From contig JAJZZD010000006.1 of the NCBI GenBank assembly GCA_021797745.1, forward strand, positions 1 through 64,000: a DNA stretch of 64,000 nt, read 5' to 3'. This document shows, in pieces, positions 53,573 through 62,348 of the stretch. The notes under the pieces were generated by a model. That model had not been told where the DNA came from and ran no database searches. It saw only the letters and a list, made by a program, of their open reading frames with translations. Source of the DNA: Microcaldota archaeon (GTDB taxonomy: Archaea; Micrarchaeota; Micrarchaeia; Micrarchaeales; CABMGC01). The position numbers and the translations under genes are program-made. How positions within the stretch are numbered: position 1 is the first letter of the stretch; the number at the start of each line of letters is the position of its first letter.

Positions 53573-54304
53573 ATGGGCAACATACTCTCGAATACGCTTG
53601 AGACATATCTCTCAGACATAAAGCTCGTGCTACTTTTTGCGATACCTTTCATAATATCATTCCTGATTCCTCTCCTCACTCCGCTTCCTTCATATGTCGA
53701 CTCCGGCGCGATATTCCTCAGGAGCGCGAGCATATCATTCAACTTAAACCTCATTTCAATCGCTATAATAATACTGTCTGTGTTCTTCTCGCTGCTTTTC
53801 CTTAGCTTCGCTTTCGTGGCGATAAGCCTGATAGTTAAGGCGCGCAAGACCCACACAAAGCCTACCCAGGTAGTAATGCGCGGGATAGAGAAATACACGA
53901 GCCGCGTGTTTGCAGTGCTCCTTTTCTACCTTCTAGTGCTTGCCCTGGCAAGCACTCTCGGATATTATCTCGGTATCGAGACAGCGCTAACGGCAGTCAC
54001 AGGGTTCGTGGTTTTCATGCTGATTTTCTACGCTCCGACAGCCATCGTCATCGACGGCAAGGGAATAGGCCCTGCCTTGAAAAATAGCGTCGGCATGATA
54101 GCAAAGGCGCCGCAATATTTTCTGATGTGGCTTGTGTCACTGGTAATCATGCTTTCGTTTCTTGACTTTTTGTTCATCGCGTTGCTCGGAACGCCTTTTG
54201 CCGGATATCTGCTTCTTTTCGTAAACTCGCTGTTTGTGCTTCCGTATTTCGTTATATACCAGGCAGAAGCATACATGAAAAAATATCCGATCCTGAAACA
54301 CTGA
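53573..54304 (+). CDS. Six-helix membrane protein of unknown function
   Basis: A 243-residue integral membrane protein with helices near residues 17-37, 58-88, 110-130, 135-155, 175-205 and 210-230. The FYAPTAIVIDGKGIGPALKNSVGMI segment between helices resembles the amphipathic loop of DUF4013/YciC-like proteins, but I would not name it on that basis. No catalytic motif is visible. It sits between the GT-C-like gene and the six-gene array, same strand, with a promoter-like T-rich sequence upstream. Confidence 0.7.
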   Translation: MGNILSNTLETYLSDIKLVLLFAIPFIISFLIPLLTPLPSYVDSGAIFLRSASISFNLNLISIAIIILSVFFSLLFLSFAFVAISLIVKARKTHTKPTQVVMRGIEKYTSRVFAVLLFYLLVLALASTLGYYLGIETALTAVTGFVVFMLIFYAPTAIVIDGKGIGPALKNSVGMIAKAPQYFLMWLVSLVIMLSFLDFLFIALLGTPFAGYLLLFVNSLFVLPYFVIYQAEAYMKKYPILKH

Positions 54305-54368
54305 TTCGGCTCCGGTTTAAAGCTTAGGGCATCTGCCGATAACGCATGCCATGCAGACTAAGCATTGA

Positions 54369-54380
54369 TTTTTATATATT
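54369..54380 (+). promoter_or_regulatory. TATA-like promoter of the six-gene membrane array
   Basis: TTTTTATATATT 25-36 bases ahead of the ATG at 54405. GAGGAG, a strong ribosome-binding sequence, also precedes that ATG, unusual among the mostly leaderless genes here. Confidence 0.5.
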
Positions 54381-54404
54381 CATAGCCGATAACTTACGAG
54401 GAGC

Positions 54405-55679
54405 ATGCGCGCAGGTATTGTCGCAGTAATCTTTTTGCTTTTGATGTCGCTAACTTTTCTTAGCCGCAGCTCATTTGCGCAGTCTTCTGTCAGCCAGTCG
54501 TCTTCTAATCCGTTCTGCCCTTCACTGAATCCGCTCCAGTCTTCTTCAAGCTCGACAGGTTCCTCTGGTTCGTCTGGCTCGTCGTCTATCCTTCAGCAGA
54601 ATCAGTTTAGCATTTTTACACTTATGCCGGCGATTATAGCCATTATGATATCTTTCATAGTGTTGGGTATAGGATACATAGTCAACAAGCTTATCCCAGG
54701 GATAGGCACCGGCTGGCTCCAGACAGAGTACTGGGAAGTAGCCAAGAGCGTGCTTCTTGTCGGTGGCATATTCAGCATCCTCTCGTTCCTGAGCAGCGTG
54801 GCATACGCACTCACCGGCAATACTGTTTCTTCCAATTTCCAGACCAATCAGCTGGGCCTTACTACCGTGGCTGAAAATTATCTTGGCGGAGTTGGCCAGA
54901 ATGTCTGCTTCGCAGCAATGACAGTCACGGGAATAAGCGTGGGCATCGGATTCTTCAACGGCTTTGACGTTCAGGCTGGAATACCGATAAACGTGCCTCT
55001 GGGTCCGTTTTCATTTGGATTTGCAACCGGGTTCAGCGCAACGCTTCTCGTAGAGCCGCTTTTGTTTACCGGGACTGGCGCGGCCAACTACCAGTCAGTG
55101 CTGAACGACGAAATAGCAATAATTGTGCTTCCGCTGTCTTTTCTGATAGGCGCGCAGCAGTTCCTGCTGCCTTTCATAATTCTAATGGGGCTTGCTGTGT
55201 TTTTGCCTCTCGGCCTGTTTTTCAGGGCTTTTCCTTTTACACGGAATGCGGGCGGCACGCTGGTAGCAATAAGCATAGGCCTTGCCATAGTGTATCCGTC
55301 TTTGCTTGCGCTGTTCAATGCTCCTATAACTAACTCGCAGTACATAGTACCGTACACGCCTGATTATCAACAGACTAGTGTGACTAACGCGCTTAACACT
55401 TACGCACAAAATTCCGGCACCCCGCTGCTTGGCGCTCTGGTGACTGACGCTATTGACTTAATATATCCGAAAGCCACTGCAGCATCTGTAAGCCTGGGCG
55501 CGTTAAACGACATATATTCGATACTGAACGTGCTGTCCGACTTCAACCTTTATCTTGTGATACAGTACATATTGATATTATTCGACATCCTGATATTTTA
55601 CGCGATAGTCGACAGCATCGCAAAGGTGCTGGGCGGCTCGCTGAAGTTCAGCCTTACCGGCAAACTTAAACTAGGCTGA
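54405..55679 (+). CDS. Array membrane protein 1 (paralogue family)
   Basis: A 424-residue protein. A signal peptide (residues 1-26, ending SRSSFAQ) and a Ser-rich linker (27-65) precede membrane helices near 68-95 and 108-133, an extracellular loop, helices near 245-275 and 290-310, a second loop and a last helix near 385-410. Shared features: FRAFPFTRNAGGTLVAISIG near residue 275-295 and the C-terminal IVDSIAKVLGGS. The layout resembles VirB6/TrbL channel proteins but no family is certain. It leads a tight co-directional cluster. Confidence 0.8.
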   Translation: MRAGIVAVIFLLLMSLTFLSRSSFAQSSVSQSSSNPFCPSLNPLQSSSSSTGSSGSSGSSSILQQNQFSIFTLMPAIIAIMISFIVLGIGYIVNKLIPGIGTGWLQTEYWEVAKSVLLVGGIFSILSFLSSVAYALTGNTVSSNFQTNQLGLTTVAENYLGGVGQNVCFAAMTVTGISVGIGFFNGFDVQAGIPINVPLGPFSFGFATGFSATLLVEPLLFTGTGAANYQSVLNDEIAIIVLPLSFLIGAQQFLLPFIILMGLAVFLPLGLFFRAFPFTRNAGGTLVAISIGLAIVYPSLLALFNAPITNSQYIVPYTPDYQQTSVTNALNTYAQNSGTPLLGALVTDAIDLIYPKATAASVSLGALNDIYSILNVLSDFNLYLVIQYILILFDILIFYAIVDSIAKVLGGSLKFSLTGKLKLG

Positions 55680-55695
55680 TTGCGGTGATTGAAAT

Positions 55696-56916
55696 ATGAG
55701 TGCACTGTTCGCGTTCGACGCAATTACTGCTTACTGCGGCAGCTTTGCTTCACTCAACCCGAACGACTGGATCAGCATAAGCATTCTAGTTGTGCTGGCA
55801 AGCATAACAATAGCCGCGCTGCTCTATGCGCTAAGCGGAGTCTTCCCGACTGAAAGGAGGGAGAAGCTCAAGAGCATAGTGAAATACGAGATGGGCAGCG
55901 CTGTCATAAGCCTTGTAATAATTGCCGCGCTCATAATGATGACGAATTTCACGTGCAGCCTCGGCGGCCTCGTCTCAGAGTCCATTCCTGCGCTGAATAC
56001 CAGCAACAACAATTACGCAGGCATATACAGCTTCGACCTTAACTATGTCGGCACGCTGCTTTTCTCGAGCGGCACTCAAATAGTCGCCGACCTTTACACC
56101 ACTGCGCTGCAGCTTACTGCACAGAGCAACCTTCTCGACAGTGCCGTGATATCGGCGCAGCAGGTTCTTAACAGCTTGCCAGGAGGCGGGGTTGCTGAAT
56201 TCATCGGCGGGCTTCCCTTCCCTGAGATATCAAAGATATTCAGCATATTCAACGACATACTTTACGGCTGGGGCGACGCTTTCATTGTAGTAGGCAACGG
56301 AGTGCTTTTCATCGTTTTCTTCCTTCTTATAATATTCGAGTCCATATCGCTTACTGTGCTGGTGCCAGTCGCTTTGGCTATGCGCTCTCTTGCTTTCACC
56401 GGCCCGCGGCTGAGGAGCGCTTCGAACGCGTTCCTGGCCCTTGGAATCGGCATGTATTTCGTATTTCCCCTGACTATTGCGTCAAATTCATACATCGCCA
56501 ACTGCCTGAACCTTAATGCATTCGTGCCTTCGCTCTCCGGCGGGCCGCCGTCTTCTTCGCAGACAGTAGGCTGCATCGGCCTCAGCAAGGCAGAATACAA
56601 AGGCATATCACCTTATCTCCCTTCGATATCGATCCCTACATCAAGTCTGTTTGAGTCGGGCGGCAGCCTGGACTTCCTGACAAATTTCTGGTCTTCAGCC
56701 ACATTCGCCGGCAACATACCAGTAGTCGGAATAATATTCAACCTAGCAAACGCATACAACACAATCAATTCATACGCAAACACCATAGCTGCATATATGC
56801 TTCTGTCAGTGATCCTGATATCTCTTGATTTGGCAATAACAATAGGATTCTCAGTTGGCCTTGCGAGGGGATTGGATTCCCTTGCGGATATAATGGGCGG
56901 TGAAAAGTTCTGGTAG
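55696..56916 (+). CDS. Array membrane protein 2 (paralogue family)
   Basis: A 406-residue protein. Here the first helix (ISISILVVLASITIAALLYAL) follows a short polar N-terminus with no cleavable signal evident. A cytoplasmic loop (PTERREKLKSIVKYEMG), a second helix, and a large exterior loop with Cys (NFTCSLGGL) follow. The family motif is degenerate: LRSASNAFLALGIGMYFVFP replaces T-R-x-x-G-G. The C-terminal GLDSLADIMGGEKFW matches the shared ending. It begins 16 bases after protein 1. Confidence 0.78.
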   Translation: MSALFAFDAITAYCGSFASLNPNDWISISILVVLASITIAALLYALSGVFPTERREKLKSIVKYEMGSAVISLVIIAALIMMTNFTCSLGGLVSESIPALNTSNNNYAGIYSFDLNYVGTLLFSSGTQIVADLYTTALQLTAQSNLLDSAVISAQQVLNSLPGGGVAEFIGGLPFPEISKIFSIFNDILYGWGDAFIVVGNGVLFIVFFLLIIFESISLTVLVPVALAMRSLAFTGPRLRSASNAFLALGIGMYFVFPLTIASNSYIANCLNLNAFVPSLSGGPPSSSQTVGCIGLSKAEYKGISPYLPSISIPTSSLFESGGSLDFLTNFWSSATFAGNIPVVGIIFNLANAYNTINSYANTIAAYMLLSVILISLDLAITIGFSVGLARGLDSLADIMGGEKFW

Positions 56917-56940
56917 AAATAAGCACAATGATATGATTAT

Positions 56941-59868
56941 ATGGCAAGCTCCAACGCAATAAAATTGTACTGCGCGCTGTTCGCGTTCATGCTTATTCTT
57001 AACTCTGCATACGCGCAGCCGCCTAACTACGCCACGTTCCAGTCATGGCTTCCAATAGTGTTCCTTGCGATGCTCGCCAGCGTCAGCATGATAAGTGTGC
57101 ATTATGCCGTTGGCTTCGTGTTCCAGAACAACAAAGTAAAGGAAACTGCAAGAAACGAACTGATGCGCGCTTTCGGGACTGGGATACTGATTGTGATAAT
57201 ATTATGGCTTCTGAATTTCGTAGGCTCTCTGCAGTTTTCAGTTTCGTCGATAAGCAACGTATGCTCGCAGCTAGGCTCATCGCAGCTTGACATAGTAAAT
57301 AGCCAGTACTCGTTGAGCGCAGGTGATCTCTTCGACTCGCCTACTTACACTATCTGCAACAACATAATCCAGCCAATAGCAACAGGCAACACAGGCGGCG
57401 ACATAACGCCGAACCTGGATTACGGCCTCGCGGCAAGCGAGGTCGTGGTCGCGAATCTTACAAGCCAGGCGGCATCCAGCCTTAACGGACTGTACCTCTA
57501 CGAGGGCTGGATTAATTTCCTGAACCAGATGTCTGACACTGTAACAGTGTGCGCCGGAGCTGAAGGCTGCATATATACTTACGCCGCTGCAACGTACTTT
57601 TCGCTGAGCACTCCTTATTTCGCAGGATACAGTGCCCTTGAACAGATCTCGCCTGGATTGATTACCGCATACACCCTGTCGTTTTACCTTTTCGTGCTGG
57701 AAATGGATTTCATCAACATATTCCTCTATTCGTGGCCTTATCTTTTGGCAGCAGGTCTTATACTCAGTTCGTTTTTCCTGACTAGGAGAATTGGCGGATT
57801 GCTGATAGCAATAGCAATAGTTGCGCTGATAGTATTTCCTTCGCTGTTCCTATTCGAATATTCTTCACTGAGCTCTGGCACGCCGCTGTCGCCGATCGGC
57901 GCAAGCAGCTCCGGAAACATTCTTACCAGCCCCGAATTCGCGCCTGTAAACGGCGGCCCTCCGTGTTCAGTGGTAAGCACCGCAACTTATGTGCTTAACA
58001 TACCTGTCCTGCCCCTTTACCAGTTGCCTGCCGGTGGTGTATGCCAGAGCGCTGGAATTAGCACGCCTTCAATATCGCCATTAAATCCAACAATAGATAG
58101 CGGGCAAGGCGTGTCTTTTTCGTCCACATGGTCGGGCGGCACGCCGCCATACACCGCTTCATTGTACTCTTCATCCACTTCAACATGCGATTCAGGCAGC
58201 TCGCTCGTGGCGCAGAAACAGGACATACCAGGCGGCGGCGTAGTGTTTGATGCCGTGTACCCAACTAGCAATCCAACATGGCTGTGCGTAGTCGTTACCG
58301 ACTCAGCAGGCAATTCTGCCGTATCTGCGGCAAGCGAGGTTGCTGTAAATACTAATTTAATGGCTGGAGAAATCACGTCAATTTCACAGTCTGTTAGCAT
58401 CGGCAAGTCAGTGACTCTTAACGCAAATCCGTCAGGCGGCGAGCAGCCTCTTCATATCGCGTGGTATCAAACGACGGACACCGCAACCTCGGCAGAGCAG
58501 TGCGGCACAGGCGCATGGACGCCGATATCGGGCGCGTCATCGTATACATATTCCGCGTCCCCGACCGAAAATACATGGTACTGCTATGTAGTGACAGATT
58601 CGGCATCAACACCAGAATCTGCGCAGTCAGCAAGCGATTTGATAACTATATCATCGCAATCCTCGTCTTCGTCTCTCACCGCTCCGCCGCCGACATATGT
58701 GAACCCGAGCACCAGCCAGGCGACCTTCGGCGAATCAGGTCAAATTTGCAATCAGCAACAGGGCAGCCCGTCGCCGGGAGGGAGCAGCCAGCCGTCAGGC
58801 GGCTCTACGTCAGGCCTTGTCAGCTTTAAGGTTTCATACTGTTATGCATTCACTGCCAATCCCTCCGGAGGTACGACGCCATACACTTATTCGTGGTACT
58901 ATTCACCAAATCCGGCTACTTCATCTACCTGCTCATCCGGCACTCCGGGAATAGGAAACAAATATTATTTTGCGCTTTCCGGGGCAGGCCAGCTTTCGCA
59001 ACCCGAGTATGTATGCTACTGCGTAACAGACAGCGAGACTCCGTCCGTACAAGCATGTTCCGCTTCTACCGGAGTAAATGTTAATGCTGCTTCATCTTCC
59101 TCCATTTTTCCGCTTAGCGTAAGCCTGACCGCAGATGCTGGCGGCACAACATACCAAAGCGCCTATCCTTATACTGTAATAACGCTAACCCCTGGCCAGA
59201 GCGTAACCTTTACTGCCACCGCCTCCGGAGGCAGCGCGCCATATTCTTATGCCTGGTATTCAGAGCCGCAGACGCAGACATGCACATCATACGGCTGCTC
59301 ATCATTATCGTACACGCAGGTCCAGGGCTATTCATCGCCAAGCGAAACGTTCACTCCTACTGCGCTCACTAAATACTATGTTTCGGTTTCAGACTCTTCG
59401 GGTGCGTCTGTGCAGTCGGCAGTTTTTTGGGCAGAAGGCAATTATGCTTCAGTTCCTCAGGCGCAGACGCAGGCCGCAGCCCCAGTTGCATACCAGTATG
59501 CGCTGAATTCCTACGGCATAAACGTGTTCGTATTTCCTAACACTACGCAGATAGCGAACTTCTACGGCTGCATGCCCAATGCCCTTAACGGCCAGACGCC
59601 GTTGCTGTGGCCCCAGGAGCTGGCAACCGCAACCGAGCTTCTTATTCCAATTATCGGAGTAGGGCTTGGCGCTGTGCTTGCCCCTTGCAGCAACGTTGCA
59701 AATGCCGTGAGCACGACAATAGCCTTCGCAGATGCATACGGAATAATGTCTCTGGCCGGCTTCGTTTTGCCGCTGATAAATCTCATGATTGCGGTTTCGG
59801 CTGTCAAGGGCCTGTCTGGGCTTATGGGAGGAGAAACCACGTTGGTGGGTCTTGAAAGGTTGATATGA
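56941..59868 (+). CDS. Array membrane protein 3 with inserted Ig/PKD-like repeats
   Basis: A 975-residue protein. A signal peptide (residues 1-25, ending SAYAQ), then the family frame: helices near 36-58 and 75-98, the loop FQNNKVKETARNELMRAF and TRRIGGLLIAIAIVAL (near residue 280-295). From about 370 to 850 lie several repeat units of about 90-110 residues, each with G-G-x-x-P-Y, W and Y/C-rich strands and V-T-D-S endings, resembling PKD/Ig-like domains. The last helices end AVKGLSGLMGGET. The repeats would face outside and suit adhesion. Its 3' end overlaps the next gene by four bases. Confidence 0.82.
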   Translation: MASSNAIKLYCALFAFMLILNSAYAQPPNYATFQSWLPIVFLAMLASVSMISVHYAVGFVFQNNKVKETARNELMRAFGTGILIVIILWLLNFVGSLQFSVSSISNVCSQLGSSQLDIVNSQYSLSAGDLFDSPTYTICNNIIQPIATGNTGGDITPNLDYGLAASEVVVANLTSQAASSLNGLYLYEGWINFLNQMSDTVTVCAGAEGCIYTYAAATYFSLSTPYFAGYSALEQISPGLITAYTLSFYLFVLEMDFINIFLYSWPYLLAAGLILSSFFLTRRIGGLLIAIAIVALIVFPSLFLFEYSSLSSGTPLSPIGASSSGNILTSPEFAPVNGGPPCSVVSTATYVLNIPVLPLYQLPAGGVCQSAGISTPSISPLNPTIDSGQGVSFSSTWSGGTPPYTASLYSSSTSTCDSGSSLVAQKQDIPGGGVVFDAVYPTSNPTWLCVVVTDSAGNSAVSAASEVAVNTNLMAGEITSISQSVSIGKSVTLNANPSGGEQPLHIAWYQTTDTATSAEQCGTGAWTPISGASSYTYSASPTENTWYCYVVTDSASTPESAQSASDLITISSQSSSSSLTAPPPTYVNPSTSQATFGESGQICNQQQGSPSPGGSSQPSGGSTSGLVSFKVSYCYAFTANPSGGTTPYTYSWYYSPNPATSSTCSSGTPGIGNKYYFALSGAGQLSQPEYVCYCVTDSETPSVQACSASTGVNVNAASSSSIFPLSVSLTADAGGTTYQSAYPYTVITLTPGQSVTFTATASGGSAPYSYAWYSEPQTQTCTSYGCSSLSYTQVQGYSSPSETFTPTALTKYYVSVSDSSGASVQSAVFWAEGNYASVPQAQTQAAAPVAYQYALNSYGINVFVFPNTTQIANFYGCMPNALNGQTPLLWPQELATATELLIPIIGVGLGAVLAPCSNVANAVSTTIAFADAYGIMSLAGFVLPLINLMIAVSAVKGLSGLMGGETTLVGLERLI

Positions 59869-61085
59869 TGAGAGCCAGAATATTCATGCCTGTTGCCGCT
59901 GCCGCAGCCGCATTTCTGATTGCACTGTCAAACGCACAGGCACAGGGAGTTTGTGCAACGCTTTTCCCGCAAGGCAGCGCATCCAGCAGCATTTCAGCAT
60001 CATCATATTCAGGAATAATCAGCATAACCTTCCTGATAATAATCGCGGTTCTGGTTTCGCTCGGGATCGTATACGCACTAGGCATGACGTTCGGCATAGA
60101 CAGCTTCAAGCGTTTCGTAAAAAGGGAATACCTGGAGCAGTTCGTGAATCTTGTACTACTTGTGGCAATTGCCGGGGGCATGGCCTTTGCCGGCAATGCA
60201 ATCGCCGCAGTGTCAAACGTGGCTCTGGTTAGCCTGTCTCCGTCGGCCAGCCCTGCGTCAAACTCTTCGTTCTCCACATTTTCGCAGCTTTGCAGCACTT
60301 ATGGCAGCGTGGCTTCTTACCTTATGGCTGGCTACCTGTCGCTGCAGTTGCCTTTGCTGGTAACTAACCTCTTCAATCTCGCATCGATTTCGGTGAGCCC
60401 TGGCCCGTTCCTGACTATTACGCTCCAGCCTTTGCAGGGGTCATACATATTCATACAAACAATCAACACAGAGCTTGGGGTGTACGGCGCAATGGCAGGC
60501 CTGAGCCTTGCTGTGATGTTTCTTCTTTTCCTGATATACACTATCTTCCCGCTGTTCCTGTATCTTGGCGTGCTTTTCCGCTCAATACCTTTTACTAGGT
60601 CAATAGGAGGGTCGCTGATATCCCTTTTCATATGCTTTTACATAATATTTCCCGCAATACTTGCTCCAATAAATGTGGCAACTCCCTACTTGTTCCAGGA
60701 CCTGCAACAGGCAAACATCAATGTATGCTCGGCATTTAACAGCACTCCAGAGTTTTCCCAGTTCTGTAGCAGCAATCCTGACCAGAACATATCTGAATTT
60801 TCTTCCTCTGCAGCTTTGTCGTCCAGCAGCATTACCTCCCTTGTCAGTGACACTATTTTAGCGTCACGCAGCAATATCGGAACCCTGCTAGGCAGTTTCA
60901 TAACTCTGAACCCGACTCCGCTGATAGAATCTTTCGTGTCTGCCGTGTCTATTTGGATGCTCCAGATACTTGCGATAATATTGGCATTTTTCATATCGTT
61001 CGACCTGCTCGAATATCTAAGCACTCTGCTTGGCGCAGAATCGATGAGAGGCAGGTCTAAAGACCTGTTTAAGAAATTAATATGA
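59865..61085 (+). CDS. Array membrane protein 4 (paralogue family)
   Basis: A 406-residue protein. The signal peptide (MPVAAAAAAFLIALSNAQAQ) precedes helices at about 45-70 and 92-115 separated by GIDSFKRFVKREYLEQF, exterior loops with Cys, the motif FRSIPFTRSIGGSLISLFICFYIIFP (about residue 238-265) and the ending LLEYLSTLLGAESM. It is the clearest match to protein 1. Its start overlaps the stop of protein 3 (ATGA) and its stop overlaps the start of a 49-codon ORF, so translation appears coupled on both sides. Confidence 0.8.
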   Translation: MMRARIFMPVAAAAAAFLIALSNAQAQGVCATLFPQGSASSSISASSYSGIISITFLIIIAVLVSLGIVYALGMTFGIDSFKRFVKREYLEQFVNLVLLVAIAGGMAFAGNAIAAVSNVALVSLSPSASPASNSSFSTFSQLCSTYGSVASYLMAGYLSLQLPLLVTNLFNLASISVSPGPFLTITLQPLQGSYIFIQTINTELGVYGAMAGLSLAVMFLLFLIYTIFPLFLYLGVLFRSIPFTRSIGGSLISLFICFYIIFPAILAPINVATPYLFQDLQQANINVCSAFNSTPEFSQFCSSNPDQNISEFSSSAALSSSSITSLVSDTILASRSNIGTLLGSFITLNPTPLIESFVSAVSIWMLQILAIILAFFISFDLLEYLSTLLGAESMRGRSKDLFKKLI

Positions 61086-61164
61086 GAGTTAATATGAGAA
61101 TTAATATTGGAGTTAGTATGATGGAAGTTAGTATGAGAGTTAATTTGCAATTTAATATGAAAGG
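61077..61164 (+). repeat. Imperfect 12-bp tandem repeat at a gene junction
   Basis: Units TTAATATGAGAG, TTAATATGAGAA and TTAATATTGGAG, a longer TTAGTATGATGGAAG, TTAGTATGAGAG and decaying copies run from the last codons of array protein 4 into the bridging ORF. The first unit contains both the stop codon and the next start codon. Slippage probably lengthened the junction. Confidence 0.75.
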
Positions 61165-61231
61165 CAACACTGAATTATGTGCGAAATGCAAAATGACATT
61201 CATGACAGTTGAAATAAAAGACGTGATATAA
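61082..61231 (+). CDS. Bridging small ORF (49 codons)
   Basis: The ATG overlaps the TGA of array protein 4 (ATGA) and the TAA overlaps the ATG of protein 5 (TAATG), so one open frame of 49 codons exactly fills the gap between two genes. The first 26 residues come from the 12-bp repeat (Met/Asn/Val-rich). The rest contains C-A-K-C, a possible metal-binding pair, and MTFMTVEIKDVI. It may be a real coupled protein, or only a device that keeps ribosomes moving to the next gene. Confidence 0.45.
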   Translation: MRVNMRINIGVSMMEVSMRVNLQFNMKGNTELCAKCKMTFMTVEIKDVI

Positions 61232-62277
61232 TGCTTATGATGCTGCTGCAAATAGCACTTGACCCGTTCGTGTCGTGGTTCCCTATAGCTGCGGTGGGAG
61301 CAATAGCGATAATTGCTATTTTTTCATTAATATACGCCCTGAGCCCATTTCTCGGAAACGCAGCTAACGTAAGAATATGGTCAAAGATAAAAATATTCGA
61401 GACAGTGCTTGCCCTTGCGCTTATGGCGATTTTCCTTATTTTCATAAACCTGTTCCAGAATGCGGCTGTGACACAGGCCTACACGTCTGCAGGATATGTC
61501 CCAAGTTCTTGTCAGGCATCCGCCGACCTGACCACGCTGGCAATATGCAACATAAATTATTTCTCGCAAACCGCAGCGAACTTGAACGGCCAGATGTTCT
61601 TGGCCGGGCTGCTGATTAGCTTTGCGCCTTCTCCAAGGCTTTCCACCTCGTCCATCATACAGACTCCTGTCTTCGAGGCGTCGACGATATTGAAGCCCGC
61701 GTCAACGGGTCCTGACGATGTGATAGGAATGGTCCTTGGCGTCACGTTCCCGTTTTACGTGCTCAGCAGGATTCAGGTATACCTTCTGTCTGCCTCGCTG
61801 ATCCTGTTTCCTATACTGATGATAATAGGAATGCTTTCCAGGATTTTCGTGATAACCCGGAGCTTCGGCGGTGCGATGATAGCGCTTGCTATGGGGCTTG
61901 GTCTCATATACCCTATGCTTGCCGCCCTGATGTATGGATTCATAGATGTGCAAGTGCAGGCGCTTAATTTCAGCGCTCTTACGCTCATATTTCCAATAGC
62001 CGCACTTTTGTCACCCGCTGCTTTCATGATCTTAGCGTCTATTCCTTCGGTTGGCCCCGCCGTAGCCCTTATTGGGGCTTCTGCAATATTTGCCGGTGGA
62101 GCTGCCGGGCTGTGGATCAGTTTAACACCTATCATAGTTTATGCCGGGAATGTGGCGCTCGGGCTGATATTCGTGCCGATGTTCGTGTTCCTGCTTGTTG
62201 ACATATTTGTGATTGACTTTTCAAAAACGCTGGGACAGCAGACTGACTTCATGTCCCTGCTGACAGGCATGATCTAG
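61231..62277 (+). CDS. Array membrane protein 5 (paralogue family)
   Basis: A 348-residue protein without a cleavable signal; the first helix (WFPIAAVGAIAIIAIFSLIYAL) begins near residue 15. A cytoplasmic loop (NAANVRIWSKIKIFE) and second helix follow. The motif RIFVITRSFGGAMIALAMGLGLIYP lies near residue 205-230. Helices near 250-300 and the ending VIDFSKTLGQQ complete the family frame. It is the shortest member. An A-rich stretch of about 70 bases separates it from the next gene. Confidence 0.78.
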   Translation: MLMMLLQIALDPFVSWFPIAAVGAIAIIAIFSLIYALSPFLGNAANVRIWSKIKIFETVLALALMAIFLIFINLFQNAAVTQAYTSAGYVPSSCQASADLTTLAICNINYFSQTAANLNGQMFLAGLLISFAPSPRLSTSSIIQTPVFEASTILKPASTGPDDVIGMVLGVTFPFYVLSRIQVYLLSASLILFPILMIIGMLSRIFVITRSFGGAMIALAMGLGLIYPMLAALMYGFIDVQVQALNFSALTLIFPIAALLSPAAFMILASIPSVGPAVALIGASAIFAGGAAGLWISLTPIIVYAGNVALGLIFVPMFVFLLVDIFVIDFSKTLGQQTDFMSLLTGMI

Positions 62278-62348
62278 TAAATTAAAATATAAAAATAAAA
62301 TAAACAGAAAAATAAAAGATTTAAAAAATAAAACAAAACAAAATGTGA

